Positions 7,915 to 16,700 of a stretch of 64,000 nucleotides of DNA are shown here, piece after piece (within the stretch, counting starts at the first letter, position 1; the number at the start of each line of letters is the position of its first letter). The position numbers and the translations under genes are program-made. The stretch covers positions 1 through 64,000 of IMG/VR virus record IMGVR_UViG_3300032132_000439. One strand, written 5' to 3'. Under the pieces are notes generated by a model. It saw only the letters and a list, made by a program, of their open reading frames with translations, was not told the origin of the DNA and did no database searches. The stretch is from a virus.

Positions 7915-8987
7915 GTGCCCAAATCCTCATTCGGCTTTACGGGGGAAGTATCAAAAACCTCCCATGTATCGAATGTTCCAAAGTCCGCCGTTGAGTTGGT
8001 TTTCTTTCCGCTAAGTGTGCGGGGATCAACCAAATCAATATTTGCAGTTGTTCCGCCCGAACCTTGTTCAAACGAAACGCTCTTGATCAGCATGTCGCCG
8101 TCAATTCTCAATTTCTGAGACTTCACGTAGATCAGCTTATTTGGAAGCACCACCGCGCCGCCTGTCCGCCAACCCGCAATCGTAATTTTTGCGCTTTCTG
8201 CCCGGCCTTGCGATCTATTCGCACCGGCTACCGCCCGAACCTTTGCGCGGTCATCATCCGTTTCACCCTCATTGAGAACTAATTTGGGTCGGTAGCGCGC
8301 AATTCCGCCGTCTTTAGCTTTTCCGATTGCTTGCTGTGGCTTTTCACCGGAGCCAACACTTGATTGGCCCTTGACGAAATAATCACTAAACCTGTCAGCC
8401 GTGCTATGCTTAGCGCTGGCCTTTAAGATATTATCGCCCTCAACCAGAGCGCCCGCTTGCCGCCCACCTTCACCGCCCCGCGTAATCACTAGCGATCCAT
8501 CGGGTAAGCCTTGCAAGAATGCGTCTTGATCTTTTAGCTGACGATTCACCGCGTCAAATGGGCTTTCGCCTTGATTGATCTGGAACCACGGCACTTCCGA
8601 CAAATCAATGTCAGATGAAACGCCCAAACCCCATTCATCAACTTCGTTCGCCATGTCGAGGGTTGATTTGTCCTCAAAGCGTCCGGTTGCGTGAATGATG
8701 CTACTGTCAATGAAATCGCATTGTTTCGAGCGCCCGCTGAGCGTTACTTCATGGCTCCCACTATCGAAATTTGGCTCGAAGGTTTCAACAAAACCAACGA
8801 GGTTAAACCCGGCGACTGAGATCACGCAAGGTGAACCGGCTGGCTCATCAAATGCCGCGCTCTCACTATCCGCCGTTTTGATCTTGAATTTCCAAGCCGC
8901 CTGATTTGCCGCGCCCTGCATGCTAATGGATTTAAAACCCGTGTAGCTGCTAGACCCGACCGTTAAAGTGACTTGTTCAAGGCTCAT
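7911..8987 (-). CDS. Baseplate hub protein (Mu gp44 / gpP family)
   Basis: A 358-residue protein matching the gpP/gp44 hub: an N-terminal YTGFKSISMQ-like strand start, GFVETFEPNFDSGSHEV near residue 75, a GRSKQCDFIDSS block near residue 97 and an INQGESPFDAVNRQLKDQDAF block near residue 146. In Mu-type tails it forms the central hub on which gp45 sits. Position directly before gp45 supports the call. Confidence 0.8.
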   Translation of the reverse strand: MSLEQVTLTVGSSSYTGFKSISMQGAANQAAWKFKIKTADSESAAFDEPAGSPCVISVAGFNLVGFVETFEPNFDSGSHEVTLSGRSKQCDFIDSSIIHATGRFEDKSTLDMANEVDEWGLGVSSDIDLSEVPWFQINQGESPFDAVNRQLKDQDAFLQGLPDGSLVITRGGEGGRQAGALVEGDNILKASAKHSTADRFSDYFVKGQSSVGSGEKPQQAIGKAKDGGIARYRPKLVLNEGETDDDRAKVRAVAGANRSQGRAESAKITIAGWRTGGAVVLPNKLIYVKSQKLRIDGDMLIKSVSFEQGSGGTTANIDLVDPRTLSGKKTNSTADFGTFDTWEVFDTSPVKPNEDLGT

Positions 8988-10246
8988 GGCTTAGAAACCT
9001 CAAAGGTTTTAGGCAAAAACAAAGGATGCAAAACGCTGTTGCGATCAATGATCTCACTTGCCATCTCAGCATCGTTAAACAGTTGGTGAGCCATAAACGT
9101 TGCGGGCAAGCTAACTTGTGTCTCAATCTCGATGATTGGCCTCAGGTTAGCCGCAAACTCGCTGAGCTGATCAATTGCGTGGTGCATAGATTTTTGCACC
9201 TCAATATGATCCTCAAACGTTTCAATATCCGTCATGGTTTCACTCAGCATGGCGCTAAGGGTTGCCCGAATTTTGATAGCCTCTTTGCGGTTGTCGATTT
9301 CAGCCCGGCTAGCAAGTTTCACCATTCCAAGAATAGCTAACTGGCGAACCATCTTGCTTGCGATCTGGGCTTGTTCATCCTGCAGAACTGCAACTGAATT
9401 TCGGTTGCGATCCAGTTTTGCACCGTTCAGCGCATCATCGTCGCGCACCAATTCAACCTGTTCCGCTGTATATGTCAGCGCAACCGGCTGCTCATAGCGC
9501 CCCGCATCGTAAAGATCATTTAGTTTGTCAAACAAACCATTCGCGTCAGCAACGCTATCAACCAATGAGAAAAGCGCGTTTCCTGCAGTTGTCGGGAACT
9601 CATCACCAACACCGCCGGATAAAAGTTCAGCGTTTAACGTTCTGATTAAGTGGCCAGTTTGCGTGCCCTCATCACCCTCAAGTGTGACTTCATTCCCGAT
9701 AGCTAACAGCTCAGTTACAAAGCTGAATAGAACAGTCTCCGCCGGGGAAATCGCGCCGGGTGTTGGGTAGTGGGAAAAATTAGATTGAAAAGCACTTACC
9801 ACCAAGGTTAAAGCCGCGCTTGCCGCTTCCGACATTTGAGCGCGTAACAAACCGATCGGTAGGATGCCAAAGCCGCCACGGGGAGTTAACTGAAATTCTA
9901 AATCAATTCCAAAGAACCCCAACCGTTTGCGGCTGAAATTAGTTTTTATGCTTGTGCATGTTGCGAACGTGGCGGGCCGCGCGGGTAAACGCAACGTTGA
10001 GCTGCCCTTAGTGTTGCCAGCCGCAAGCAAAGCGATTGCAGCGGTGTCCGCGTCATTGCCGGGAACATATGCGGCGATACTGACCGAATTGGCCTTTCCG
10101 CCCAAATCCTCAATAAGAGGATCATCACGATCAATGAACTCGTGAACAGCAACGCGGCGACCGCCTGAAAATGAATCTGTGTCAACAAAGAAAGGAACTC
10201 CCCGGAAAGAGGCCCGCTTCATGGTGCTTGGCCAGTCTTTGAGCAT
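8984..10246 (-). CDS. DNA circularisation / gpN-like tail protein (Mu gp43)
   Basis: About 420 residues from the ATG at 10246, which has a TTAGGAG ribosome-binding site. The start MLKDWPSTMKRASFRGVPF with VAVHEFIDRDDP after it is characteristic of the gpN / 'DNA circularization protein' family encoded between tape measure and hub. The frame is open further upstream to about 10351, but that passes through a terminator hairpin and has no ribosome-binding site, so 10246 was preferred. Confidence 0.8.
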   Translation of the reverse strand: MLKDWPSTMKRASFRGVPFFVDTDSFSGGRRVAVHEFIDRDDPLIEDLGGKANSVSIAAYVPGNDADTAAIALLAAGNTKGSSTLRLPARPATFATCTSIKTNFSRKRLGFFGIDLEFQLTPRGGFGILPIGLLRAQMSEAASAALTLVVSAFQSNFSHYPTPGAISPAETVLFSFVTELLAIGNEVTLEGDEGTQTGHLIRTLNAELLSGGVGDEFPTTAGNALFSLVDSVADANGLFDKLNDLYDAGRYEQPVALTYTAEQVELVRDDDALNGAKLDRNRNSVAVLQDEQAQIASKMVRQLAILGMVKLASRAEIDNRKEAIKIRATLSAMLSETMTDIETFEDHIEVQKSMHHAIDQLSEFAANLRPIIEIETQVSLPATFMAHQLFNDAEMASEIIDRNSVLHPLFLPKTFEVSKP

Positions 10247-10254
10247 GGCAACTC

Positions 10255-10290
10255 CTAACAAAAAAAGGGCTCGCAAATGCGAACCCTTTA
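10255..10290 (-). terminator. Intrinsic terminator just before the gpN-like gene
   Basis: On the minus strand a hairpin of GGGTTCGC and GCGAGCCC (one mismatch, loop ATTT) is followed by seven T. It ends about 14 bases before the start codon at 10246. A terminator here stops transcripts entering from the tape measure or from the promoter at about 10365 unless it is bypassed. Confidence 0.75.
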
Positions 10291-10319
10291 GATATCTGCT
10301 GTCTATTTTTGGAAAACTT

Positions 10320-10392
10320 AGAAAGTTGCCATAATTGAAAACTACACCCAAGAACTGTTTGAAGTCAACAGCAAATTACAGTGGAATTACCA
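10320..10392 (-). promoter_or_regulatory. Candidate minus-strand promoter with operator-like sites
   Basis: A TTGACT -35-like hexamer (10363-10368, minus strand) is followed by CAAACAGTT, the same block seen after the -35 hexamers at 35.5 kb and, in shorter form, at 20.7 and 25.4 kb. A TTACCA half-operator lies at 10387-10392 and an imperfect ATGGCAAC half at 10325-10334. No convincing -10 was found, so promoter activity is an inference. Confidence 0.4.
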
Positions 10393-10401
10393 TTTTAGCA
10401 A

Positions 10402-12843
10402 TTATAGCTCTTGTGTTCCCACGCTTGGCTCATCAACACTACCGGAAGAAGTTGCAGTAACCTCCTGAATAGTGCCGCCTTCTACTTTAACAAGAACCTC
10501 AGCTTTCACCTTGCTATCAGGTGCAAGCTCAATTTCTTGTTTCTCGGTTAGCCCTTGCCCAATACCGTTCCCGATATAATCGCCGGGCGCGATATCCTGC
10601 ATGGCCAAGATTGATTGCTGAGCGACCGGCTGATTAAGTGGTGACACAAAGCCAACACCCTCACCCCGAGCCTCTTTCTCAGCAACTTTTTCGGTGCTTT
10701 CAAGTATTGAAAGAACAGCCGGAGCCGCCGCTTTCCCGTTTCGCACACTTGCCGCATGCTCAAGAGGGGCAACGCGCTTGCCGGTTTCATCAACCTCAGC
10801 CGTCACTTTGCCCGTGAAACGATCAAACATTCCCGTTAGGTTTTCCCACTTTTCAGTTAGCGGAGAAAGCCATTGCATCACGTTGTCATACATCTCCTTA
10901 AAGATGCCGCCGATCTTCCCTGGAATTGATGCGATCTGAGCAGGAAAGCCAACCACCGCATCAATCAAGACTTGAATGTCACCAGTTGCAAGACCCGACC
11001 ACTCTGCGATTTTTTCGCCAATGGTTGCGAATATAGCAACAACATTTTCAGGAATGTTCCGAATGAGATCGGTAAAGCCTGTTACAAACTCCGTAACCGG
11101 CGCTTGCCAGTCCGCGGGAAGCCAGCCAATCACCAGTCCGGCGATATCATCAACGATAGTGGCAATAGCGTCAAACAAGCCATTCCAAACATTGAAAACT
11201 AACGTACTGAAATCTTCCCAAATCTTGATGCCCGCGTCAGCCACGGCTTGCCAATCACCAGTGAAAACACCTTTGATTAGATCGCCTACACCCTTCAAGA
11301 CCTCAACCATGCCGGTGAAGATTTCAACGGTTCGGGTTTTCAATTCTTCCCAATGTTTAATTGCGCTGTAAGCCAATGCAGCAAACACCACCGCAAGGGC
11401 AGCAAATGGAGCCGCAACTGTCATGGCCGAGGCCGCTAATCCCCGCGCCGCAATTGCAGCGGTTTTAAAGCTTGCTGCAAGCGTTGGAATGTTGATTGCG
11501 CCAGCTAAGAGCGCACCCCTTGAAAACGCCGCTATGGCCACTTTCGCGGCCATTAAACCGCCACCCAATAGCCTTGCAACAAAGATCAGCTTGCCAATCC
11601 CGGCCACAACGCCACCAAGAACCCACATAACAGGGGCAAAGGCTGCAGCTAGTGCAAGCGTTGTTGCAATCGTCGTTTGAGTGCCGCTATCCAGATTGCT
11701 AAACCAATCGGCAAGATTACCAACCGCTTCCGCTACCTTTTCAATGGTAGGTAACAAAGCTTCCGCAAGTATCACTTGGACCTTGAAGATTTGCCCCGAA
11801 AGTTTCTTGAAAATCTGCCCGGTCGTATCCATCCGGTTCATCCACTCAGTTTCAATGCTTAAGGCTGCAGCTCTTGAATCGTTAGCCGTCAGCAAAGCAT
11901 CACCGAGCAAATCGATATTGTCGATTAGGGGGGCAAGAGCCCGAGCCTCATCACCGAAGATTTGTGAAAGGGTCGCTTTCTGCATGTGTTTGGGTAATTC
12001 ATTCACCCGCGCAATGACGGTTTTAATCGTGCCCATTGCGTCTTTTTGCATGTGCTTAGACACGGCAACCGCATCAAGGCCAATGGCCCTAAAACCCGCC
12101 TTGTGTCGTGATGTGGCTGCTGCGCCAATCGTTAGCGCCTTACCCATGTTCCGAATAGAAGTCGCGGCTACCTCAGTTTCTGCGCCGGTCGCAACCAACG
12201 CACCACCAAGAGCGGCAACCTCCTCTTTCGTCATACCCATTGTTGCAACGGCTTCAACACCAACCCGGCGAACAACATCCAAAATCTCGGGCGCTGTTGC
12301 GGCCATAGAGTTTGAAAGCTCATTGATCACGCCAGCATATTGTTTTGTGGTGTCGGTTGTGAGCCCCATTGATGCGCGGATTTTTGCAAGAGCAACGCCA
12401 GCCTCACCGGCTTGCATATCGTAGGCGGTGCCCACTTTAGCAACCATTGCGGACCATTCGACAATCTCTGATTTGTCGATTCCAGATTGACCGGCGGCGG
12501 CTGCGATCTCAGCCATACCCGTTGCGGTCTGTCCCAACACCGGCCCCAGAGTCATGAACTCATCGCGCATCGCGGTTAGTTCGCTCTTACTGGCTCCATC
12601 AAGAACCTTGCGAACATCTGCCATTGCATCGTCAAGATCAATTGCGCCTTTTACGCTATCGGTTAGGAACGCGCCCACGGCCAAGGACGGAACGGTTGCA
12701 CTTGCGCCAACGCGCTGCATGCCACGGCCAATGCCGCTCAGCTTTGTCGATAAATCTTTGGCTTGATGCGCGACCGACGAGAAACCTGCCCGGGTCATAT
12801 CATCCGCAAAGATACCAATGCGGGCTTTCATTGTGTTATTCAT
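10402..12843 (-). CDS. Tail tape measure protein
   Basis: About 813 residues from the ATG at 12843. An N-terminal helical region with the TP901-type tape-measure core (residues ~60-330, including AAAAGQSGIDKSEI and GALVATGAETEVAATSIRNM) is followed by several hydrophobic helices (about 370-490) and an amphipathic C-terminal region. The protein sets tail length and is ejected with DNA. It follows the chaperone frameshift pair, as in all long-tailed phages. Confidence 0.85.
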   Translation of the reverse strand: MNNTMKARIGIFADDMTRAGFSSVAHQAKDLSTKLSGIGRGMQRVGASATVPSLAVGAFLTDSVKGAIDLDDAMADVRKVLDGASKSELTAMRDEFMTLGPVLGQTATGMAEIAAAAGQSGIDKSEIVEWSAMVAKVGTAYDMQAGEAGVALAKIRASMGLTTDTTKQYAGVINELSNSMAATAPEILDVVRRVGVEAVATMGMTKEEVAALGGALVATGAETEVAATSIRNMGKALTIGAAATSRHKAGFRAIGLDAVAVSKHMQKDAMGTIKTVIARVNELPKHMQKATLSQIFGDEARALAPLIDNIDLLGDALLTANDSRAAALSIETEWMNRMDTTGQIFKKLSGQIFKVQVILAEALLPTIEKVAEAVGNLADWFSNLDSGTQTTIATTLALAAAFAPVMWVLGGVVAGIGKLIFVARLLGGGLMAAKVAIAAFSRGALLAGAINIPTLAASFKTAAIAARGLAASAMTVAAPFAALAVVFAALAYSAIKHWEELKTRTVEIFTGMVEVLKGVGDLIKGVFTGDWQAVADAGIKIWEDFSTLVFNVWNGLFDAIATIVDDIAGLVIGWLPADWQAPVTEFVTGFTDLIRNIPENVVAIFATIGEKIAEWSGLATGDIQVLIDAVVGFPAQIASIPGKIGGIFKEMYDNVMQWLSPLTEKWENLTGMFDRFTGKVTAEVDETGKRVAPLEHAASVRNGKAAAPAVLSILESTEKVAEKEARGEGVGFVSPLNQPVAQQSILAMQDIAPGDYIGNGIGQGLTEKQEIELAPDSKVKAEVLVKVEGGTIQEVTATSSGSVDEPSVGTQEL

Positions 12844-12856
12844 GGATCGCACCTAC

Positions 12857-12890
12857 AAAAAAAGGCGCAACCCCTTAACGAGATTGCGCC
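12857..12890 (-). terminator. Intrinsic terminator just before the tape measure gene
   Basis: Minus strand: a perfect 7-bp stem GGCGCAA / TTGCGCC around a 13-base loop, followed by seven T, ending about 14 bases before the tape-measure start at 12843. The hairpin overlaps the end of the frameshift extension of the tail chaperone. It sits inside the structural operon, where a functional terminator would be unexpected without antitermination. Confidence 0.75.
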
Positions 12891-13027
12891 GCTTGTTTTC
12901 GTTTCTTGATGTAGTTAGCGTACCGCTCGTGCCATTTCAGCACGTCATCAGCACTCATGCCGTTCAATTCGCTAACTGGAAATTTTGCCTCAAAAACTAA
13001 TTCGTCTATGAGGTCGGGGAGTTTTTT
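12875..13027 (-). CDS. Tail assembly chaperone -1 frameshift extension
   Basis: An open frame about 49 codons long that is shifted -1 relative to the chaperone gene and ends at TAA 12875-12877. It has no start codon of its own with a ribosome-binding site. At 13021-13027 (minus strand) a classic slippery heptamer A AAA AAC lies in the zero frame, 12 bases before the zero-frame stop. The extension contains a DVLKWHERYANYIKK block like the C-terminal domains of G-T/E-E' type tail chaperones. I infer a programmed -1 frameshift product covering 12875-13308. Confidence 0.7.
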   Translation of the reverse strand, partial: KKLPDLIDELVFEAKFPVSELNGMSADDVLKWHERYANYIKKRKQAAQSR

Positions 13028-13308
13028 GCCGGTGCTGTTTCAGTAACAACAACTTGCATCAAGCGAGCCAGATCATTGGCGGGAACCTGAGCCAAAAGCT
13101 CTTGGTCAAGGCCGGTGATAGCTTCAAGATAATGCGGCATAACTTTTGTTTTCATCACGATTGAAACATTATCGCCATCCGTACCAACAACGGTGTCGTA
13201 TGGGAGGCCATGTTCAAGAACCAACAAGCCGGGAACTTCCTGCAGCTTGATTTTGTCTTGCTTGCCTTCGTGAGTTTCGATTGCGCGTGAAAGTGTAAAT
13301 TCAGTCAT
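13006..13308 (-). CDS. Tail assembly chaperone (Mu gp41-like)
   Basis: About 100 residues from the ATG at 13308. The ribosome-binding sequence TTGGAGAG lies directly upstream, so an apparent earlier TTG start inside it is unlikely. Position between tube and tape measure and the -1 slippery site near its 3' end identify it as the short form of the tail assembly chaperone pair. The sequence KIKLQEVPGLLVLEHGLPYDTVV fits phage tail assembly proteins of the gp41 type. Confidence 0.75.
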   Translation of the reverse strand: MTEFTLSRAIETHEGKQDKIKLQEVPGLLVLEHGLPYDTVVGTDGDNVSIVMKTKVMPHYLEAITGLDQELLAQVPANDLARLMQVVVTETAPAKNSPTS

Positions 13309-13326
13309 TTTTCTCTCCAAGAGTTT

Positions 13327-13352
13327 GGCGGCGCATTACCAGATGCACCGCC
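13327..13352 (-). promoter_or_regulatory. RNA hairpin with CTGGTA loop before the chaperone gene
   Basis: Minus-strand transcript: a 10-bp stem (one G-U pair) with a six-base loop CTGGTA at 13337-13342. It ends six bases before the TTGGAG block of the chaperone gene. The loop differs by one base from the CTGGCA loop of six hairpins in the early region, and the stem sequence is unrelated to theirs. Confidence 0.65.
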
Positions 13353-13363
13353 GATTTTTCAGT

Positions 13364-13741
13364 TTATAGATTAACTTCACGGCAAGCGGATGAAACCACT
13401 TTCAAGCCTGAAATCTCACCGGAGCCCGTGTTTAGCGAGGCCCGACCGACAAGATCAGCTTCCGTGAATAGGTATTGGCGTTTCATGTCGATCAATGTGA
13501 TTGTCACATCAACACAAGAAAGATCACCAAGCTCAGCCAGTGATTGCCCCATGCGATCTGAAATCGTAATTTCAGCTTCCGCCGGAACAGCCTTTACCGT
13601 TACATAGTGAGTGCCGTTTGCGTTTGCGTCCGCTTCCCGTTCAACCGTGCTTGGCTGAACGGTAACGTCACCGCGCAAGTTGTATTTGTTGTTGCCAGCT
13701 TTAATGCTGACGCGCCCTGCGGCGTTGTTGCAACCTTGCAT
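13364..13741 (-). CDS. Tail tube protein (Mu gp40-like)
   Basis: About 125 residues (start MQGCNNAAGRVSIKAG). The GNKYNLRGDVTVQPST region and the GQSLAELGDLSCVDVTITLIDMKRQYLFTEADLVGRASLNT region match the Mu M / 'phage tail tube protein' family. It is directly downstream of the sheath gene, the standard order in contractile tails. Confidence 0.8.
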   Translation of the reverse strand: MQGCNNAAGRVSIKAGNNKYNLRGDVTVQPSTVEREADANANGTHYVTVKAVPAEAEITISDRMGQSLAELGDLSCVDVTITLIDMKRQYLFTEADLVGRASLNTGSGEISGLKVVSSACREVNL

Positions 13742-13755
13742 AATTTCTTACCTTA

Positions 13756-15240
13756 TTAGCTGTTGAAGTTGCCGAGCTGTTGATGAGTGATCATCTGAGC
13801 TGCGAAGACGCGGAATTGGTTCACCATGTCAGGCGGTAGGACCGCATCAATCCGGTCTGGATCGGTAACGCTACGCTCCATAGTGAGCAACGATTCAAAC
13901 AGTGCGTAATTCTCGCAAATGCTGAGATCGCAAAGTTTTGCATAAGCATGCAAGACCGTGGCGCGAACCTCATCAACTGTAGCAACGTTGTCCCGGTTTA
14001 GTGGGTCAGTTTCAGCAAGTGCAACCTGAGAATAAGCCCCGGTAACTTCCGCTTTCAAGAAACGTGCAACGCCCATGCTTTGGAACATTGTGTTCACATT
14101 CAACCAACTTGGATCGGCAAGCCCCCAATCATTCAATTGGTAAGTTGTGTTCATGCGATCAATGATCACGTTGCCAGCTTTATCAACCCGGTAACCGCAA
14201 AGGCCGTCAAAATACATTGATTGACGCTCGGTGAGATCCCAACGGTCAGCGATCAACTTTGGAGCTTTGATGCCCTTCAAAGTTGTTGCGTGCATCGGAA
14301 CCGAAAGGTTCGTGCCAATGCCGTTGAAGTGTGCTGCAGTAGCACCGGCAAGAGCGCCTACCCAATCAAAGATTGGTGAGCCTGAATTGTAGACCGGCAT
14401 AATTGATGCGTGCGGGTCGTTACGGGTATTACCGAAAGCGCTCAACACCGCATAGGTGCCGTTTTTCGCTGTGATAACGTGGCCGTAAAGCTCTTTAGCG
14501 TAAGACCAGCGACCGCTTGTGCCGTCCATAAAGTCTTGCGTTGCATCAAGGTTTGTCGCGTCATTGAACGGCATGCCGATCACGTCAAACTCTTCATCGC
14601 CCAAGTTCGCAAGCAAACCTGAAACGTCAGCCGTGCCAGCACCACCAGTAAAGGCAACCACTGTGAGCAATGTTGCGCTTGTCACGCCTTCATCACCAAC
14701 GCGATCAAGTTCCAACACCATGTCGTCACTGATAACACCCGTGAAATCAGATGTTAGCGTAACAACACCAGCCGCATTAGCTGCAGTTACCGGCGTGTAA
14801 ACATTGGCGTTGATTTCTGCAACGATGTTTGCGGCAATGTCTGTGTCTGTGTCAGTTGTTGTCACTGCAACTGAATAGCGTTCACCATTCAGATAGAAGT
14901 AAACCGTACCAGCCGCCGTCAATGGCGCGCCCGCAACTGTGATTGTAGCTGTTGAAGCTGCGCCCGCACCTTCGGCAACAGATGCAACCCAGATTTCTTG
15001 CAACGGCGCGTTGTCGCGTGCTGCTCGGTACATTGCTGCAAGAACGGAATTTGCACCGGCAAGCTGATCAATGTTGTCGTTTACGAGTGTCGCCGTGTCG
15101 TTCGCTAGTGTGCCGGTTGCACTTTTGTGACCGACGAGCAAACAACGATTAGATGATTGAAAAACCGCTTGTGAGGGGTTGATTTGGAACGATGCCAAAG
15201 GAACCCGCAAGTTTTGTGGAATGTCTGCAACTGCAACCAT
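13756..15240 (-). CDS. Contractile tail sheath protein (Mu gpL-like)
   Basis: A 494-residue sheath protein: N-terminal LRVPLASFQINPSQA, a Thr/Ala/Val-rich insertion domain (residues ~90-210) with immunoglobulin-like character, and the conserved C-terminal part including ICENYALFESLLTMERSVTDPDR near residue 445. Its presence makes this a myovirus-type tail. The Thr/Ala-rich insertion is longer than the Mu core and may be a surface decoration. Confidence 0.9.
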   Translation of the reverse strand: MVAVADIPQNLRVPLASFQINPSQAVFQSSNRCLLVGHKSATGTLANDTATLVNDNIDQLAGANSVLAAMYRAARDNAPLQEIWVASVAEGAGAASTATITVAGAPLTAAGTVYFYLNGERYSVAVTTTDTDTDIAANIVAEINANVYTPVTAANAAGVVTLTSDFTGVISDDMVLELDRVGDEGVTSATLLTVVAFTGGAGTADVSGLLANLGDEEFDVIGMPFNDATNLDATQDFMDGTSGRWSYAKELYGHVITAKNGTYAVLSAFGNTRNDPHASIMPVYNSGSPIFDWVGALAGATAAHFNGIGTNLSVPMHATTLKGIKAPKLIADRWDLTERQSMYFDGLCGYRVDKAGNVIIDRMNTTYQLNDWGLADPSWLNVNTMFQSMGVARFLKAEVTGAYSQVALAETDPLNRDNVATVDEVRATVLHAYAKLCDLSICENYALFESLLTMERSVTDPDRIDAVLPPDMVNQFRVFAAQMITHQQLGNFNS

Positions 15241-15452
15241 TATGATTTATCTCCAAAGGATTGTTTTACAACCGGAGCGGATTGCTTAGGCTGCTTAGTT
15301 TCTTTGACTTCAACAAGATCACCAGCATTCAAGCGGCGCTTGTAAAAAGCATTAAGCGGAAGTTTTTTGCCTTCAACCGGAACGGGATCAAAATTGCGAT
15401 CCGGTTGACGAACTAAACAGCCCTCAGCGGGCTTCAAGACCATTGTTTTCAT
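15240..15452 (-). CDS. DUF2635 family protein (Mu gp38-like)
   Basis: A 70-residue protein with the family pattern KPAEGCLVRQPDRNFDPVP...GKKLPLNAFYKRRLNAGDLVEV. This short protein is found immediately before the sheath gene in Mu-type phages; its function is unknown. Its stop codon touches the sheath start. Confidence 0.8.
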   Translation of the reverse strand: MKTMVLKPAEGCLVRQPDRNFDPVPVEGKKLPLNAFYKRRLNAGDLVEVKETKQPKQSAPVVKQSFGDKS

Positions 15453-15463
15453 GTTGTTTCCCG

Positions 15464-16288
15464 TTAGGTTTTAATATCAGCTAGCACCGCCTCAGCACGC
15501 CCGTCAGGCCCGTGAGTTGCAGTACCAACAGTGTTGGGGTCGTGAGGGTTAGCTGCATCAATCGAAATTCCGATTGTCGCGCTGTTTTGTGTAATTGATT
15601 GTGCCGTTGGATAGCTTTTCAGCATGTCCTCAGCTTGGTTGATCTTTGCTAGAAAATCCCCAGTTGCGTTTTCCCGAACCGCTGTGAAGAAACTTTCAAG
15701 GTAAGGGGCAATCCCCGTCCCCATTTTCAACCCGGTTGGATCGTCCGCCGCCGCTAATGCATCAACTGTGGTTGATTCAAATTCCGGCTGGCATGGCCGA
15801 CACTCGAAAACGATTTGCCGGGCTGCAAGTCTTATGTCGCCTTTCGGTGACATAACGGGATTTGATTCAACGCTCAGCATTTGCCGGGCCGTGTTGTGAA
15901 AGAGCTGCGACCAAGTTGTTGCGCCATTCAACAGAGCTGTGAAAACCTGTGTTTCGAAGTGGTCCAAAACCAATTCAAGTTCAGCGTCAGTTTCGGGGAT
16001 TAAATGATCAACGTTTTCTTTGTTCTCTTCAAACTTAGAAAGCGAAATTTCGATCAACAGCGTTTCGTCAGGAACTATCCGGGAGCTGTTACCGTCATCA
16101 ATAAAACGGAAAACGCTACCCGGCGTATAGACCATGATTAAGGGCTGTTTTTCTTCGGCCGCAATAACGTCCAATGAATCAAGACGGCTATCAAATACCC
16201 GCCCCCCTGCAATGGTTGCGTCATTAAGACCGCCGTTAGTCAGGCACGCAATGGCCGACCAACGAAGCAATGTTTTTGCAGATGCCAT
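15464..16288 (-). CDS. Tail/neck protein (Mu gp37-like position)
   Basis: A 274-residue protein (MASAKTLLRWSAIACLTNGG...). It has an EISLSKF region near residue 85 and an ELELVLDHFETQVFTALLNGATTWSQLF region near 105 that look like tail-terminator proteins of minor-capsid/tail-end type. In Mu the gene before DUF2635 is gp37, a tail-completion protein. Assignment is by position and general pattern only. Confidence 0.5.
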   Translation of the reverse strand: MASAKTLLRWSAIACLTNGGLNDATIAGGRVFDSRLDSLDVIAAEEKQPLIMVYTPGSVFRFIDDGNSSRIVPDETLLIEISLSKFEENKENVDHLIPETDAELELVLDHFETQVFTALLNGATTWSQLFHNTARQMLSVESNPVMSPKGDIRLAARQIVFECRPCQPEFESTTVDALAAADDPTGLKMGTGIAPYLESFFTAVRENATGDFLAKINQAEDMLKSYPTAQSITQNSATIGISIDAANPHDPNTVGTATHGPDGRAEAVLADIKT

Positions 16289-16290
16289 GA

Positions 16291-16671
16291 TTAGCCCTTG
16301 CCCACTCTTGTCAGGTAATACCGGACCCGGCCAAAGCCAGTTGGTTCAACATTGTTAATCCGGTAAAGAACACCGATCATCGGGCGAAAAATGTAATCAC
16401 CTTGTACAAGCTCATAACCAACCTCATTGATATCAATGGAGGCGTGAGCATCGAAGCTGGTTACCAATGCGCGTTCACGGTCGCGCTGTGAAAATCCCTT
16501 GGCTTTGAATATGCCAAGAACAAGAGAAACGGCCCGGGTTGTGTCAGGGACCGCCCGAAGCTCACCTCCGCCGCTCATGGGGCGCAATTCAAGAGTTTCG
16601 CCCATCTCTTTTGCTACTGCTTTAGAAAGCTGGTTTTCATGATCAAACCAAATCGACTCAAAACCGGCCAT
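16291..16671 (-). CDS. Head-tail connector protein (candidate)
   Basis: A 126-residue protein, mixed alpha/beta, with FRPMIGVLYRINNVEPTGFGRVRYYLTRVGKG at its C-terminus. The 'Y-I-NV-P-GFGR' ending resembles small head-tail joining proteins of the FII type in length and place (between major capsid and tail genes). No diagnostic motif; call rests on position. Confidence 0.5.
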   Translation of the reverse strand: MAGFESIWFDHENQLSKAVAKEMGETLELRPMSGGGELRAVPDTTRAVSLVLGIFKAKGFSQRDRERALVTSFDAHASIDINEVGYELVQGDYIFRPMIGVLYRINNVEPTGFGRVRYYLTRVGKG

Positions 16672-16700
16672 CTAAAACCCCCTTTAGGGTAGTGAGAGGC

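Noticed and set aside
10247-10351. Longer gpN-like protein starting upstream at about 10351
   Set aside because: The extension runs through a terminator hairpin, and the ATG at 10246 has a good ribosome-binding site and family-consistent start.
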